Assembly: GCF_030052815.1 (NCBI RefSeq)
Contig: NC_079504.1
Location: forward strand, 53,864,085 to 53,928,084
Reading direction: 5' to 3'
Source: Hevea brasiliensis
Lineage: Eukaryota; Streptophyta; Magnoliopsida; Malpighiales; Euphorbiaceae
Length of the DNA stretch: 64,000 nt
Of the stretch, positions 1 through 10,926 are shown piece after piece. The translations under genes and the position numbers were made by a program. Under the pieces are notes generated by a model. That model was not told the origin of the DNA. It ran no database searches and saw only the letters and a list, made by a program, of their open reading frames with translations. Numbering within the stretch: position 1 is the first letter of the stretch; every line of letters starts with the position of its first letter.

Positions 1-2
1 TT

Positions 3-756
3 ATGCTGCAGACTTTTAGGGAGAATCAAATATATGCTAAATTGTCAAAATGTGAATTTTGGCTGAAAGAAATCTCCTTTTTGGGACATGTTGTGTCAGC
101 TGAAGGGATCAAGGTAGATTCCAGCAAGGTAGAAGCTATCCTTAATTGGAAGGCACCCAGGAACATCACAGAAATTTGTAGTTTTCTGGGTTTAGCTGGA
201 TATTACCATCAGTTTGTGAAGGGATTTCCTATGTTATCTTCTCCACTGACCAAAGCGCTTAGAAAGATGTAAAATTTTAGTGGATGATAAATGCCAAGAA
301 AGTTTTGATGAGTTGAAGAGGTGTTTGGTGAAGCTCAATCCTCACTTTACCTACTCGGGTAAAGAATACACGATTTATAGTGATGCTTCTCACAATGGGT
401 TAGGGTGTGTCGATGCAAGATCGAATGTCATTGCTTATGCATCACGCCAGCTGAAACCGCATGAGAGGAACTACCCAACACATGATCTGGAGTTAGCAGC
501 TATTGTTTTTGCTCTGAAGATCTGGAGACACTATCTGTATGGGGAGAAATGCTATATTTACACAGATCACAAGAGCTTGAAGTACTTAGGCACCCAGAAG
601 GAATTGAATTTGAGGCAGAGAAGATGGTTAGAACTCATCAAAGATTATGATTGCTTAATAGACTATCGGCGGGGAAAGCAAATGTGGTGGTGGCGCCTTA
701 AGTCGCAAGACTATGGCAAGTCTCGAGTTTCTCCGTGTCCATGGTATATGAGTTGA
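3..756 (+). pseudogene. gypsy pol remnant: RT C-terminus and RNase H
   Basis: The reading frame opens in the RT thumb/connection region ([10 protein letters not shown], then [15 protein letters not shown]), a very conserved gypsy stretch. A frameshift and stop at about 270 separate it from RNase H. RNase H keeps its acidic residues in [11 protein letters not shown] (about 376-408), [13 protein letters not shown] (about 481-519) and [11 protein letters not shown] (about 559-591). A small deletion after GLGCV removes about three residues that the copy near 63870 keeps. The frame is lost again after IDYRRGK (about 680). The intact homologue at 63041-64000 supports the reading. The gene is broken and should not make a working enzyme. 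Confidence 0.9.
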
Positions 757-915
757 AAGCACGACATGCCGGTTTAGAGATTGATGATGAGGGACAGACG
801 GTAGTTGCATGGCATGTACAGTGTTGATTGATCGGTCGAATGGTGCTCAGTGATGAAAAATATCGAAGCTCTTTGAAAGAAGTCAGCAGGCAAGAAACCC
901 GAATTATCGTAAGAG
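757..915 (+). pseudogene. frameshifted RNase H/integrase linker
   Basis: This stretch lies between the readable RNase H and integrase segments of the same pol gene. It holds several stops and frame changes but ends in LLLHRSENVR-like coding just before 945, the usual lead-in to the gypsy integrase zinc finger. It is treated as decayed polyprotein, not as a spacer. Confidence 0.6.
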
Positions 916-1512
916 ATGATGGTTTATTGCTACATCGAAGCGAGAATGTGCGTTCCTAGTGATGTGGAATTGAGACAGATCATTATGAAGGAAGCACATG
1001 AGTCTCCATTCGCTATGCACCCTGGTGGAACTAAAATGTACAGAGGGCTGAAAGAGCATTACTGGTGGATGGGCATGAAGAGAGATATATCTGAATTTGT
1101 TTCCAAATGCCTAACTTGTCGACAAGTAAAGGCGTAACATCAAGTTCCATTTGGTTTGTTACATCCTTTGTCGATGCAGTGGAAATGGGAACGAATAACT
1201 ATGGATTTTGTTACAGGACTTCCAAGGACACAGAGTAGTCATGATGCAGTATGGGTTATAGTTGACAGATTGATCAAGTCTGCTCACTTTTTGCCAGTTT
1301 GGATGGACTATAGCTTGGAAAGATTGGCCAGATTGTACATATATGAGATTGTAAAATTGTATGGAGTGCCAGTATCAATTGTGTCTGACAAAGATCCTAG
1401 GTTCACTTCTAGATTCTGGGGTAGTCTTCAGAGAGCCCTAGGAACTAGATTGAACTTGACCTGACATTCCACCCCACGAGACGGATGGCAAGTCTGAAAG
1501 GGTAATTCAGAT
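916..1512 (+). pseudogene. gypsy integrase, zinc finger and catalytic core (broken)
   Basis: Integrase joins cDNA ends to host DNA in the nucleus. The HHCC zinc-binding module is visible: histidines in AHESPFAMHPGG (about 990-1025) and cysteines in CLTCRQVKA (about 1108-1134). A TAA stop follows at 1135. The core resumes with the first catalytic Asp in [10 protein letters not shown] (Asp codon 1204-1206) and the second in IVSDKDPRF (1387-1389). The frame breaks at a TGA near 1462, and the region before the catalytic Glu (TDGKSER, Glu codon 1496-1498) is scrambled by indels. All three acidic residues are therefore present but in different frames. Confidence 0.88.
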
Positions 1513-1513
1513 C

Positions 1514-2119
1514 TTGGAGGACATGCTACGGGCTTGTGTGATTGAGTTTGAGGGTAGTTGGGATACACACTTGCCTTTGATTGAGTTTGCTTATAACAAC
1601 AGCTATCAATCAAGCATTGGGATGCCCCCATATGAAGCTTTGCACGGCAGAAAGTGTAGAACTCTCCTATGTTGGGATGAGGTAGATGAAAGGAAGATGA
1701 TTGGGCCAGAAATTATTCAGCAGACAGAGGAAAAGATCAGATTGATTAGAGATAGACTCAAGGCTGCATCAGACCGTCAGAAGTCCTATGTTGACATGAA
1801 AAGAAGAGATATTGAGTACGTAGTGGGTGATAAGGTATTCCTCAAAGTTTCTCCTTGGAAGAGGATTATGAGATTTGGCAGAAAGGGGAAACTGAGTTCT
1901 CGTTTCATTAGACCATATGAAGTTCTGAAAAGAGTGGGTCCTTTGGCATATCGATTGGCATTACCTCCAGAGCTAGCAAAGATACACAGTGTCTTCCATG
2001 TATCCATGTTAAGGAGGTACAGATCTGACCCATCTCATGTACTATCAGTTGAAGAGATTGAGGTACATCCAGACCTCTCATATGAGGAAGAACCCATAAA
2101 AATTAAACTTATGAGGTAA
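1514..2119 (+). pseudogene. gypsy integrase C-terminal half with GPY/F module
   Basis: This is an open run of about 200 codons that continues from the integrase catalytic Glu region. It starts in ILEDMLRACVIEF, passes through LPLIEFAYNNSYQSSIGMPPYEALHGRKC (about 1573-1655), and reaches the GPY/F-type module around RFIRPYEVLKRVGPLAYRL (about 1904-1960). It ends in KIHSVFHVSMLRRY (about 1978-2020). This order is typical of chromoviral integrases. It is the longest uninterrupted coding segment in this element. It has no separate start codon because it is part of a polyprotein. Confidence 0.9.
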
Positions 2120-2277
2120 AGCGGTGAGAAATAAGCAGATACACACTGGTTAAAGTCTTTGTGGAACCATCATTCGGGCCGAGAAGCTACTTGGGAACGT
2201 GAAGAGGATATGAGGAGACAGCACCCACAGTGTTCGAGAGACTAATGCGAGTAAAATTTGAGACGAAATTTATTTAA
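2120..2277 (+). pseudogene. chromodomain-like tail of integrase (frameshifted)
   Basis: After a TGA-type break at about 2117, another frame gives LWNHHSGREATWEREEDMRRQHPQ (about 2160-2232). This matches the core of chromodomains at the integrase C-terminus of plant chromoviruses (aromatic residues and an ATWE motif). In such elements the domain is thought to steer insertion to marked chromatin. A final frame ends in RVKFETKFI just before the polypurine tract. The chromodomain is inferred by motif only. Confidence 0.75.
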
Positions 2278-2287
2278 GGGGGAGAAT
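2277..2287 (+). promoter_or_regulatory. polypurine tract before 3' LTR
   Basis: AAGGGGGAGAA lies directly before the LTR start TGTAACACCC. This is the expected primer site for plus-strand DNA synthesis, and it fixes the element's orientation and the LTR boundary. Confidence 0.85.
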
Positions 2288-4492
2288 TGTAACACCCTAA
2301 GTTCTAGATCTGCGTTCTGTTGCTCGGTGACGGTGTTGTCCTGGACACTAGGATGCCTAGAACTACACTTCAATAATGAGTGAGGAGACATAAAATAATG
2401 AAATACAAGAAAAGAAAATACAAGAAAAACAAAGGAAAAATAATAGCAAAGAAATGTAGCCAAGTTAAGCGAGCCGGGAATCCTAGCGATGGGTGACCGC
2501 ACCGGGAAGTCACGGCGTGGACCGTTGACTAGCCCTGGACTGCGGGGAACCCTAGAAAATATTTTTAAGACTTAAATAGACCCTTATTGAAAAATAAATA
2601 TCATTAGAAAGATCAAAGAAAAATTAAATAATTAGTACAAAGAAAAGTGAGAAATCGAAAAACGGACAAAACTCGGTGTTATCGAAAAATCTGAATGCCA
2701 CGAATAGGGGCATTATGGTCATTTGACATCCCGAATTGTCTTTTGACCTAAATGTCCATTAAAAATAAATAATATTACACTTAGAAAATAAAATGAAAAA
2801 TTAAATTGAGGGTACCTAATACAAATAGCCAAAATGGAGTGAAAAATGTGTAAATAACACATGTAAACATATTATATGAATTAATCTAAGTAAGTGGACC
2901 ACTAAAGGAATAAATTAAAGATAATGGGGCAGGTGTACACTCATCTTACCATCTGCAATTCATCTTCCTCATTTGGATTCAAAGTTGCCGAATTGAAGGA
3001 TGAGAGGAAACCACCATTGACGTTTTGCATGAGCTCTCCTAACTCCTCCATTTCAACTCCAATCACTTAGGTTCCTTCATGAAAAATTGTCTACACATCA
3101 CAAGGAAGAGTTTGATACCAAATTTAAGAAGTTTAATCAAGGTTTAACAAGTTCCAACTATAAGGTAAGTTAGCATTTTTGAAGATAGCTTTGTTAAACT
3201 TTGTGTGCATGTTATGGGTGTTGAATTTGTGAAGAAAATTTTTAAGTTTGAAGAGTTATTAAGATGTTCATTTTGGACAGCCATGGAGTCATGTAATTGA
3301 TGAAATAATTGTGTATATATTTGATGAGAAATGTTGTTGGTTATGGTGATTTAATATCCTAATAAATTACTTCATATGTATATAGTGATTTTTGCACTTG
3401 GATGGAAATTGATGAATTGTGGGATACTTTGGTGTTGAGGAAATTTTCGGCAGCCTTGAGGTTCTTGGATACATTTATATGTTCATGAAGGTATTGGCAG
3501 AATATTGACTTTGAGAATTGATGGATATGTGTAAAGATTGATTGTGAAAAGTGTATGTAAGAATTAGTGATGTTTAGGTGTGTATGTGATTATATTTAGA
3601 CTTTGTAAATGTGAGCTTTAATTGGTGTATTAAGGATGTTTGTAATCTGCCCAAAGTGATGTTAATGTAAAGTGGGATATGGTTTTGGTAATGAACCAAA
3701 ACAGGAATGGTAAGGGAAGTGAACATATAGTAAGGTACATGTGTAATTGATGTGTGTTTAAGCATGGTAGTTAAGGGCAGTATGCATTTTAGTCAATAAC
3801 TTTAATTGTGTAACCTCAATTGGTATGAGACCAATTGGAGGTGAAACTAGGCACAAAATGTGCCAACTTTCATTGAGAAAGCATACCAAAATTCTGCTTG
3901 CAAGGTGACATAAAAAAAATGACCAATTCGGATTAGGTGCAATTAGGACCTGAAAATTGACCAATTGGGCAGCAGTTAGTGTTTAGGCCATAACTCACTC
4001 AAAACAGGTCCAATTGACCTGAAATTTTAACCATGAATAGTTAAGACCCATACCTACAAGTCTTATGAAGACACTAAAGCCCAGAAATGACCAGAAGCAA
4101 GTCAAAAAGCTTGCACAAGTTCGGGTCCAAAAACTGGCCGAACCAAAGTTGACCAAATTGACCTAAAATTGACCTAATTTGATGCCATTTGACCAACAAT
4201 AGTATAATGACCATAACTTGATCTACATAACTCGGATTGACCTGAACTTTTGCCTCGCGTGCAATAAGACATAGATCTACAAGTATGTAGTTTTGACCAA
4301 AACCCGAAAACCAAAAGAACTAGGTCGTCCGGCTAGGTCAAACAAGTTTCCCGAAATCCAGCAATTTGCAATGAAATGCAAGAAAACGCAATATACATAG
4401 AATTGAGTTTGGTAACACATACCAATCCTAAAACGTTATGGAATGTGACATATTAATGACACTACACCCTAATTTACCTAAAACGCATCGAG
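2288..4492 (+). repeat. family-A 3' LTR, first part
   Basis: Starts TGTAACACCC after the polypurine tract and aligns with the reverse copy ending at 21356. About 195 bp in is the block CCTAGCGATGGGTGACC (2482-2498), shared by nearly all LTRs here. A canonical 5' splice-site motif AAG|GTAAGT is at 3162-3170. Between 3795 and about 4330 are three degenerate units of about 200 bp with the CATAACT motif. It is interrupted at 4492 by the family-B element. No coding capacity; short ORFs inside it are chance. Confidence 0.88.
3162..3170 (+). promoter_or_regulatory. candidate 5' splice site in family-A LTR
   Basis: AAG|GTAAGT matches the plant donor consensus, 878 bp into the LTR. The minus-strand family-A copy has ATAG|GTAAGT at the matching place (20482). 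Use as a splice site is inferred. Confidence 0.5.
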
Positions 4493-5348
4493 TGCAGAAC
4501 ACCCTCCGGTAACTACTCGTACATTCTCTTGTTTGGTGATGGCCGGTGTTGGTCAGACTAGAATGTCCAGAAAAATATTTAAACTAAAGTCAGAAACCAT
4601 AATTAACTCAAATATTAGTAAGAAAAATTTAGTAAAAATTTTAGAAATAAAATACAAACAAGTTAAACGAGCTGGTGCCCTAGCGATGGGTAACCCGGAG
4701 GGAAGTTGCGGTTCTCGCAACTAGGAGCCCTAGACCCGGGGGAAAAATTATAAAATAATTTTTGGGACTCCAGAGAAGGGTTATTGAGGTTCCCATGGCA
4801 TTAGAATGCCAAGAAAATACCTAGAAAAATTTTTCAATCGGTACAGACAATTTTGACCCGTTAAGCCAAACGGAGGGCATTTTTGTCATTTCGCCTTCAG
4901 AGGTGATTTTTGGCCGACTTGTCCAGTCGAGTAAATAATTATTATGACATAAAATATAAATAAATATTGCTAAAAATTTAATTGAAAATAAGTAGAAAAG
5001 AAAAGAAAAGAAAAATGAAAGTAAATGCTTAAATATGCCATCATGCTTAAGTAAGCATGATGCAATTAAATTTTCCCACCAATTGGAATGTGACAAGCAC
5101 ACACTAAAACAATTAAAAAGGGAAAAAATGGACAGAAAATCAGTTTTCTTCTTCATTTTTTCAGCTTGCCGAATCCTCCCATGGAAGCTTTCATTTTCTC
5201 CTTCATTCAAGCTTGCAAATCCCTCTAACCTTACCCCAAAACCCTAAGCTACCTTCATAAAAAATTAATCCCACACCTAGACAAAGCAATTGACAGCCAA
5301 GAAAAGAGGAAACAAGGAGGTTTCCACAAGTCCAAGAAGTGTCCCTTA

Positions 5349-5358
5349 AAGGTTAGTG
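5349..5358 (+). promoter_or_regulatory. candidate 5' splice site in family-B LTR
   Basis: AAG|GTTAGTG with the donor G at 5352, 860 bp into the LTR. It is paired in this element with a pyrimidine-rich AG at 7700 just before the gag ATG. Removal would delete about 2.35 kb including the PBS. Inferred from sequence only. Confidence 0.5.
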
Positions 5359-6909
5359 CACTAAAACCTTTTCTTTCAATTTTAGGTGTAGTATGCATGC
5401 CAAATTAAGTGGGAAATTCAAGAAATTGAAAGAATTAGTTAAGGAATTAAACATCCCTAATTCAGCAGCCTTGGGAACCTTATGGGGTTTGATGAATTCC
5501 TGCATATATACATGATTAGTGATGATGATTGATGAGGTTATAGGCATGAGAAGTGATAGGAATTTAATTGATTAAGTTTTGAAATTTGAAATTAGGGTTT
5601 TGGGAGTGAAGAATTGGACTTGGTTTATGAAGTGATTAATGGACATTTTAATGGTCAATTAGTGACCATTTAAGGCAAGTTAATCATAATTTGAAGTGAG
5701 TTAATGCATGGCAAACTGAAATGGGAAGGCCCTAGGACAAAGCAGGTGGATCAAATTTCAGTCCACTTGGACTACCATAACTTGGGCTGTGTTGGTCCAA
5801 TTGGTGTTTGGCCAATTGGACATGAAACTAGGCTTATAATGGCACATTTTTTCTGAAGAAACCATGCCCAAAAGACCAAAGCAAGAGGACCAAAAGTTGG
5901 CCCCAATTCGGACACCACAATCGATTCTGCAGAATGACCAAATGAACAGTAATTAATCATTTTGGCATAACTCACTGTAGATTTTTGTCAATTGACCTGA
6001 AAGTTTTACAGAGAAACAAGTTAAGACATAGACAAACAACTTTGAAGAAAACTACCCCTAAAAATTATGAACAGAACCAAAAAAAATGCAATCACAATCA
6101 CCGCTCATGTTATCAGAGATATGGTCAATTCTGGCAATCGTTTTTGAGCCATATCTGGAGCTACAAAACTCAAATGGAGTGATTCAAAAAGGAAATTCAA
6201 CTAGACAAAATAAGGAACAACTTTCATGTTTGCCATTTCCTCAAAATCCTATATGATGTCCAATGGAACAGTAAGTTGAGTTACAAAACTGAAATTTCTG
6301 CTTCCCTTGGTTTAAACTTTGAAATGGTATAAATGCTTAATGCCAACAAGTTTTGAATGCCAAATGTGGTATGTTGGGAGTGCCAAAGTCAATGTACATA
6401 TTTTCTATCCAAAAGTCAACATTTTTGTTGACCAATGAGGTGAATAGTAACACCAAAACTTGAAATTCACAAATTGAAGAATTTAAAAGTTTCAAATGCC
6501 CTAGTATACCTAACAAGATTGGTTTGGATAGTTTGGCATGCCAATAGGGTTCGATTAGCAAGATCGCACATGGCAATATGCTGTTACGTGATTTCATGGC
6601 TTTTAGCCATTCGACCTTGCATCGAGATTTGGCCTTGTGCTCGAGATTATTCTGACTTGGTAGCCGTACATTGCACACCGGGAGATGCATATGTGACCGA
6701 TGGTGTGACGGCCCGAGGTACTAGATACCCAGTGCCAGTTTACCCGTTATCCAGTCCAGTCATCTAGTGTAGGTTACTTGGGTAACCAAATGAATGAAAG
6801 TGGACAAAGATAATGTAATAACGGATACACCAATACTAAACAAAGAAATCATACACATTTTATACATACTTATTTTTTTGCTATTTTCTTTTATTATACT
6901 ATTGCACCA

Positions 6910-6927
6910 CTAAGCATTATTGCTTAG
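6910..6927 (+). other. conserved LTR stem-loop
   Basis: CTAAGCA-TTAT-TGCTTAG, a perfect 7-bp stem about 650 bp before the LTR end. Equivalent hairpins with different stem sequences occur at the same place in the family A, D and E LTRs. Confidence 0.75.
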
Positions 6928-7581
6928 TGCATTGCTTTTGCCACGCGTAGGTACTGGAGATACAGATCGTGAGCCCAGTAGACCGCAAACTGGGTGAGTC
7001 TGTCCGGCAATTCTGCACAGTGTCCGTGTCACCTCAACTTCTGCAATGCATTGGTAGGACACTAGGTGTCATTTTGATATTTTGTAGCTAATTTTTACTT
7101 TCTCATATGTATTTGAACTTATGTAATGTATTCGGATGTTCATGTAAATAATGAAAGTTATGGCTATGAATGCAAAATTTGAGAATTTATTTATTGTTTG
7201 TATATGAGTATTATGAGAAATGGATGTTTGAAAAATGAAAAGGTTATTGAGAACTGAAATTGAGAAATGTTGTGGATATCTTGATATTGAGATTTTGTTG
7301 ATGAATTGAAGTTGGGATTGTTTGGAAATTATTTGGAAGTGTTTTTAACAGGTTCCGAAGAACTATTTTCTCCATTTTTAGCCAGACTGCGGATTTTCTT
7401 TAAAATTTTCGGAACCTCAAATAAATTATGATTTCAATAAATGACTTAAATGAGTTATCTTTCACAAATTATATTCAAAAGCATGATATAAATTAATTAA
7501 GGTATATTAGAGTGTGCCGGTACACCGTGTGGCATTACTTACTCGGGTATACTATACACGGGTAAGGGGTGTCACATTTAG

Positions 7582-7599
7582 TGGTATCAGAGCATGGTT
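7582..7599 (+). promoter_or_regulatory. primer-binding site (initiator tRNA-Met type)
   Basis: TGGTATCAGAGC, five bases after the LTR end, is complementary to the 3' end of plant initiator tRNA-Met. It primes minus-strand cDNA synthesis in most plant LTR elements. Confidence 0.9.
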
Positions 7600-7659
7600 T
7601 AGACGTTTCTGAGCCTAGATTGAGTCCATACCATGCATTGCATTTGTAAGAGTCGAGGT

Positions 7660-7703
7660 GACACTAATGCAGATCTGTTTGTTTTTCTTATTTTGAATAG
7701 GAT
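7660..7703 (+). promoter_or_regulatory. candidate 3' splice site before gag ATG
   Basis: A T-rich tract ends in TTTTGAATAG (AG at 7699-7700), three bases before the gag ATG at 7704. A branch-point-like CTAAT lies about 35-40 bases upstream. The same arrangement is kept in the copy ending at 61091. Confidence 0.45.
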
Positions 7704-8845
7704 ATGGTCCCTTCATCACAGAGAGCAGTCGAGGAGGAAGTGAAGAGTCATGCTCCACCGAGGCGGGGTAGGGAGAACCTACTCCACCGGCTCAAGCGAG
7801 CACCTCGGCCTCCACGAGCCATGTTCCAACAAATGGCCGACTTCTTTAGACAAATGGTGGAGTAATGCCAAGACACCACCACCACCACCACTCATGGTAA
7901 ATCACACCTGAAAAGGCTAAGGAAGTTTGGAGCAGTGGACTTTTTCGGCAAGAGAGAAGATGATTCTGTTGCAGCTGAGAATTGGTTAAACAGAACGGGC
8001 AGAGTTCTAAAACAACTCCACTGCACCCCAGAGCAAAACCTAGAGGCTGCCATATCTTTATTGCAAGATGATGCCTATGAATGGTGGGACACGGTGTCCA
8101 GTGAAGTGCAGCCAGAAGTTGTAACTTGGGACTTCTTTCTCTCCGAGTTCAAGAAGAAATATGTGGGTACTGTATACCTGGAAGAGAGAAGAAGAGAGTT
8201 CATTAACCCGAGGCGAGACAGTATCAGTGGCCGAGTATGAGAAGGAATTTGTCCGATTAAGCCGCTACGGAAGGGAGATAGTCCCTAATGAAGTTAAAAG
8301 GTGTAAGAGATTTGAAGAGGGACTAAATGATAACATCAAGATCCAGCTCACTGCCTTGGGAATCACAGAATTTAGCAAGTTAGTGGAAGCTGCAATAAGG
8401 GTTGAAAAAGTGAGAATTAGTGAGCAGACCAGAAGGGATAGACAGCAGAAGAGGGGCCCAGGTCAGTCTAGTTCAGCTCCTGCATCTGGGAAGAGGTTCA
8501 AAGGTCCACCGCACGAGTTCAGTCGGCCACATGGTCGTGGTCGGTCTCGAGCCACAGTTCACCCCTAGGAGAGGTCAGTCCACACCATCAGTGGGCAGCT
8601 CTCCAGGAATGGGGTTCAGGGGACCAGCTCCAACATCTTCTGCATGTCCACACTATCTGAAATGGCACAAGGGGGAATGTTGGAGAGTAACTGGTGCCTG
8701 TTTAAGATGTGGGTCGACAGAGCATCAGCAGAGGAACTGCCCACGTAGAACTACTATAGCTGCCCCAATACAAGCAGACAGACCTACTCCTGCACCACAG
8801 AGGGGTAGAAAATCTGGCAAGTCTGAGGCTGTAGGACCATCATAG
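7704..8845 (+). pseudogene. gag: gypsy gag (capsid and zinc knuckle), family B copy 1
   Basis: Gag forms the virus-like particle and binds the RNA. The start ATG (7704) follows the PBS by about 105 bases, and the same start is seen in the copy at 61095. The N-terminal frame ends at a TAA (7863). After a proline-rich stretch, the capsid domain is readable at about 7935-8210 (KREDDSVAAENWLNRTG, LQDDAYEWWDTV, TWDFFLSEFKKKY). A frameshift at about 8205-8225 shifts to VAEYEKEFVRLSRYGREIVP and continues to about 8568. A further shift is needed to read the CCHC knuckle CLRCGSTEHQQRNC (about 8698-8739). The full set of domains is present, but at least three lesions break it. Confidence 0.9.
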
Positions 8846-9817
8846 AGGCACATCCGAGCCAGAGAGGCACCACTGCAAGAGCTTATGCCCTGAGAGCTCA
8901 GGAGGAGCAAGATGCCCCGGACGTCATCAGGGGTACGTTCTCCCTCTACACTACACCTGTGCATGCATTGGTGGATCCAGGATCCACTCATTCCTACATT
9001 TGCATTAACCTACCCATAGAAAGGGGGATACTAGTAGGGGAGAGTGACCAAGACATTCTAGTCACTAATCCATTGGGCCACAGTGTAGTGGTGAACAAAG
9101 TATACAAGGTTGCCCGTTAAGGATTCAGGGGTATGAATTCTTAGCAGACCTGATTGAGTTGCCCTTCCACGAGTTTGACGTGATTTTGGGAATGGACTGG
9201 TTGTCACGTCATCAGGCAATAGTTGATTGCAAAGTGAAGAGAATTTCTCTGAAAACTCCTGAGGGTAATGAGATTACAGTTGTGGGTGAAAGGACAGATT
9301 TCTTGTCCAATGTCATCTCAGCCACAGTTGCAAGAAGAATGATGAGAAAAGGCTGTGAAGCCTACCTAGCACATGTGGTGGATACTAGGCAGGCTAAGCC
9401 AAACTTGAGTGACATACCCATAGTAAGAGACTTCCCAGAGGTATTTCCTGAAGAGTTGCCTGGTTTGCCACCAGAAAGGGAAGTTGAATTTACTATTAAG
9501 ACACTGCTAGGTACAACACCCATTTCCATTGCTCCTTATAGGATGGCACCCACTGAATTGAGGGAGTTGAAAACTTTGTTGCAAGAGTTGCTTGATAAGG
9601 GGTTCATACGCCCCAGTGTGTCACCATGGGGAGCTCGGTCTTTGTTGTGAAAAAGAAGGATGGGACTTTGAGGCTTTGTATTGATTACCGGCAGTTGAAT
9701 AAAGTGACTGTGAAGAACAAATATCCGTTGCCTAGAATTGATGATCTGTTTGATCAGTTGAAGGGAGCAGGAGTATTTTCTAAGATTGATCTCAGATCAG
9801 GGTATCATCAGTTGAGG
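8846..9817 (+). pseudogene. pol: gypsy protease and truncated reverse transcriptase
   Basis: The protease active site is seen as ALVDPGSTHSYIC (Asp codon 8974-8976), followed by [16 protein letters not shown] (about 9162-9210), a standard gypsy protease-to-RT lead. The RT approach [20 protein letters not shown] (about 9424-9483) and [15 protein letters not shown] (about 9529-9573) are clear. A frameshift near 9630-9645 precedes [22 protein letters not shown] (about 9680-9740) and [11 protein letters not shown]. Here the motif-A catalytic Asp is kept, unlike the copy at 63200. Coding ends at the junction with LTR sequence at about 9817, so the second catalytic motif (FIDD) is gone. Confidence 0.9.
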
Positions 9818-10926
9818 TGTACATTGATTGTGTTCCTCGGTAGCTTGTCTAGTGGGATGAATTGGATTCCCTCTCTGGCTGAAGTGTTGAGGTGTGTGCC
9901 TGTTGAGGACGAATAGAATGAGTACTCATATTTTTGCTAGCTAGCTATGTTATTCCTCATTAGTCATTGACTTTTGGGATGAATTGAATACCTCATTAGC
10001 CATCGGCTTTTGGGATGAATTGAACTTGGGAACATGATTAAAGCTGTGTGTGATTTATTGATATGTATTGTGAGATTGTGAAATGAATTTAAACTCTTAT
10101 TGACATATACTGTCTTTTGAATTCAACCATGATCTGACTTATTGAAATTTATTGTGATATTGAGAAATGGAGTTTAAATTCTGGTTGACAATTATTGTCT
10201 TGAAATTAACTATGGTTTTAAGTATCCACTGTTTACATGACTTATGAATTGTGATTTAAATTGTATTTGGTTAATGTTGTGCACCACTGAGACATTGTCT
10301 CAGCGATAGCTTTTTATTGCTGTCGCAGTGAAACCAGGCCAAGCGTGATTAGGCTGCTAGTACCTCCAGCGAGAGACTACAGGGTATAATGAGTATACCA
10401 GTATTTTGTATTTTGTAATGTAATGTATGCTCACTGTATGTACATATTGTTTTTGGTTTTGAGCAGTTGTAAATAAAAAAATTATACATTGAAGTTGTAA
10501 AGAAAAATTATGAGATATTTTGACTTGTAAAAATTGTATTATATTTCTTTATCTCAATCCTTGAAAAATTACTGTGAATTTGACTTGAGAACTGTGTTGG
10601 GTTGAGAAAAATGTTGAAGTTGAGATTTGGAAATTTATTGAAGTGCTTTTTACAGGTTTTCTGAAGAACTGTTTTATCCAAAATACAGATGGCACTCTGC
10701 CAAAATTTTTACAGAAATTCCAAATAATTCAAATGTGTTAGTTCTATCACTTCAGTTCAAGAAGGTTTTTAACACCTGTAAATAGTGCTCACCAATGTAA
10801 AAGAAGTAAGAAAAGTTTTTAAAATCCCTTGTAGTGTATTTAATGGATTATCAATAGACGGAGTTGGTAATTCATTAGGTATACTACGGGATCATGTTAT
10901 GCCTTACAGAGGGGTAGGGTGTGATA
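9818..10926 (+). repeat. family-A 3' LTR, second part
   Basis: Reverse-complement match to 17694-18745, continuing the LTR broken at 4492. Contains a 36-bp tandem duplication (9955-9990 and 9991-10026, with GGGATGAATTGAA), paired hairpins at 10287-10326, and the family-A end GCCTTACAGAGGGGTAGGG-TGTGATA. The 96-codon ORF at 9626-9916 spans RT and LTR and is a junction artefact. Confidence 0.85.
10287..10326 (+). other. double stem-loop in family-A LTR
   Basis: CTGAGAC-ATT-GTCTCAG is followed directly by GCGATAGC-TTTTTATT-GCTGTCGC (one G-T wobble). The minus copy has both at 18300-18340. It is in the same position as the CTAAGCA hairpin of family B. Confidence 0.75.

Larger units (their letters stand above)
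4493..7576 (+). repeat. family-B 5' LTR (copy 1)
   Basis: Begins TGCAGAACACCC (family start TGTAACACCC, slightly mutated) and ends GGGGTGTCACA directly before the PBS. It aligns end to end with 57881-60967 and 39073-42248. Landmarks: block CCTAGCGATGGGTAACC (4679-4695), the hairpin GTTGCG-GTTCT-CGCAAC just after it, a telo-box-like AAACCCTAA near 5238, donor motif at 5352, the CTAAGCA hairpin at 6910-6927, and the AGGTTCCGAA/TTCGGAACCT pair at about 7351-7414. Promoter and poly(A) functions are expected of an LTR, but no clear TATA box could be fixed. Confidence 0.92.
4493..9817 (+). mobile_element. Ty3/gypsy chromovirus, family B, copy 1, truncated in RT
   Basis: Contains a 3,084-bp 5' LTR, initiator-Met-type PBS, gag, protease and the start of RT, in the standard order. 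It is inserted in the family-A LTR after GCATCGAG. The element stops abruptly after RSGYHQL in RT (about 9815), and family-A LTR sequence resumes. The rest of pol, the 3' LTR and about 420 bp of the host LTR are therefore missing. It is closely related to the copy at 57881-64000. Confidence 0.9.
1..10926 (+). mobile_element. Ty3/gypsy chromovirus, family A, 3' part with LTR interrupted by a family-B element
   Basis: The left window edge falls inside the reverse transcriptase of this element. In order one sees the RT tail, RNase H, integrase, chromodomain-like tail, a polypurine tract and a 3' LTR starting TGTAACACCC at 2288. The LTR is interrupted at 4492/4493 by a family-B element and resumes at about 9818, ending GGGTGTGATA at 10926. 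It aligns in order with the solo LTR at 17694-21356 (opposite strand), with about 420 bp missing at the second junction. The 5' half lies outside the window. Integrase with a chromodomain and very long LTRs fit the Tekay/Del lineage; the lineage call is inference from recalled family features. Confidence 0.88.

Noticed and set aside
3..2277. Integrated plant pararetrovirus
   Set aside because: Integrase, chromodomain, polypurine tract and LTRs are present, as in Ty3/gypsy elements; no movement protein.
7582..7599. tRNA-Met gene fragment
   Set aside because: The match is the complement of the tRNA 3' end placed next to an LTR, so it is a primer-binding site; no cloverleaf.
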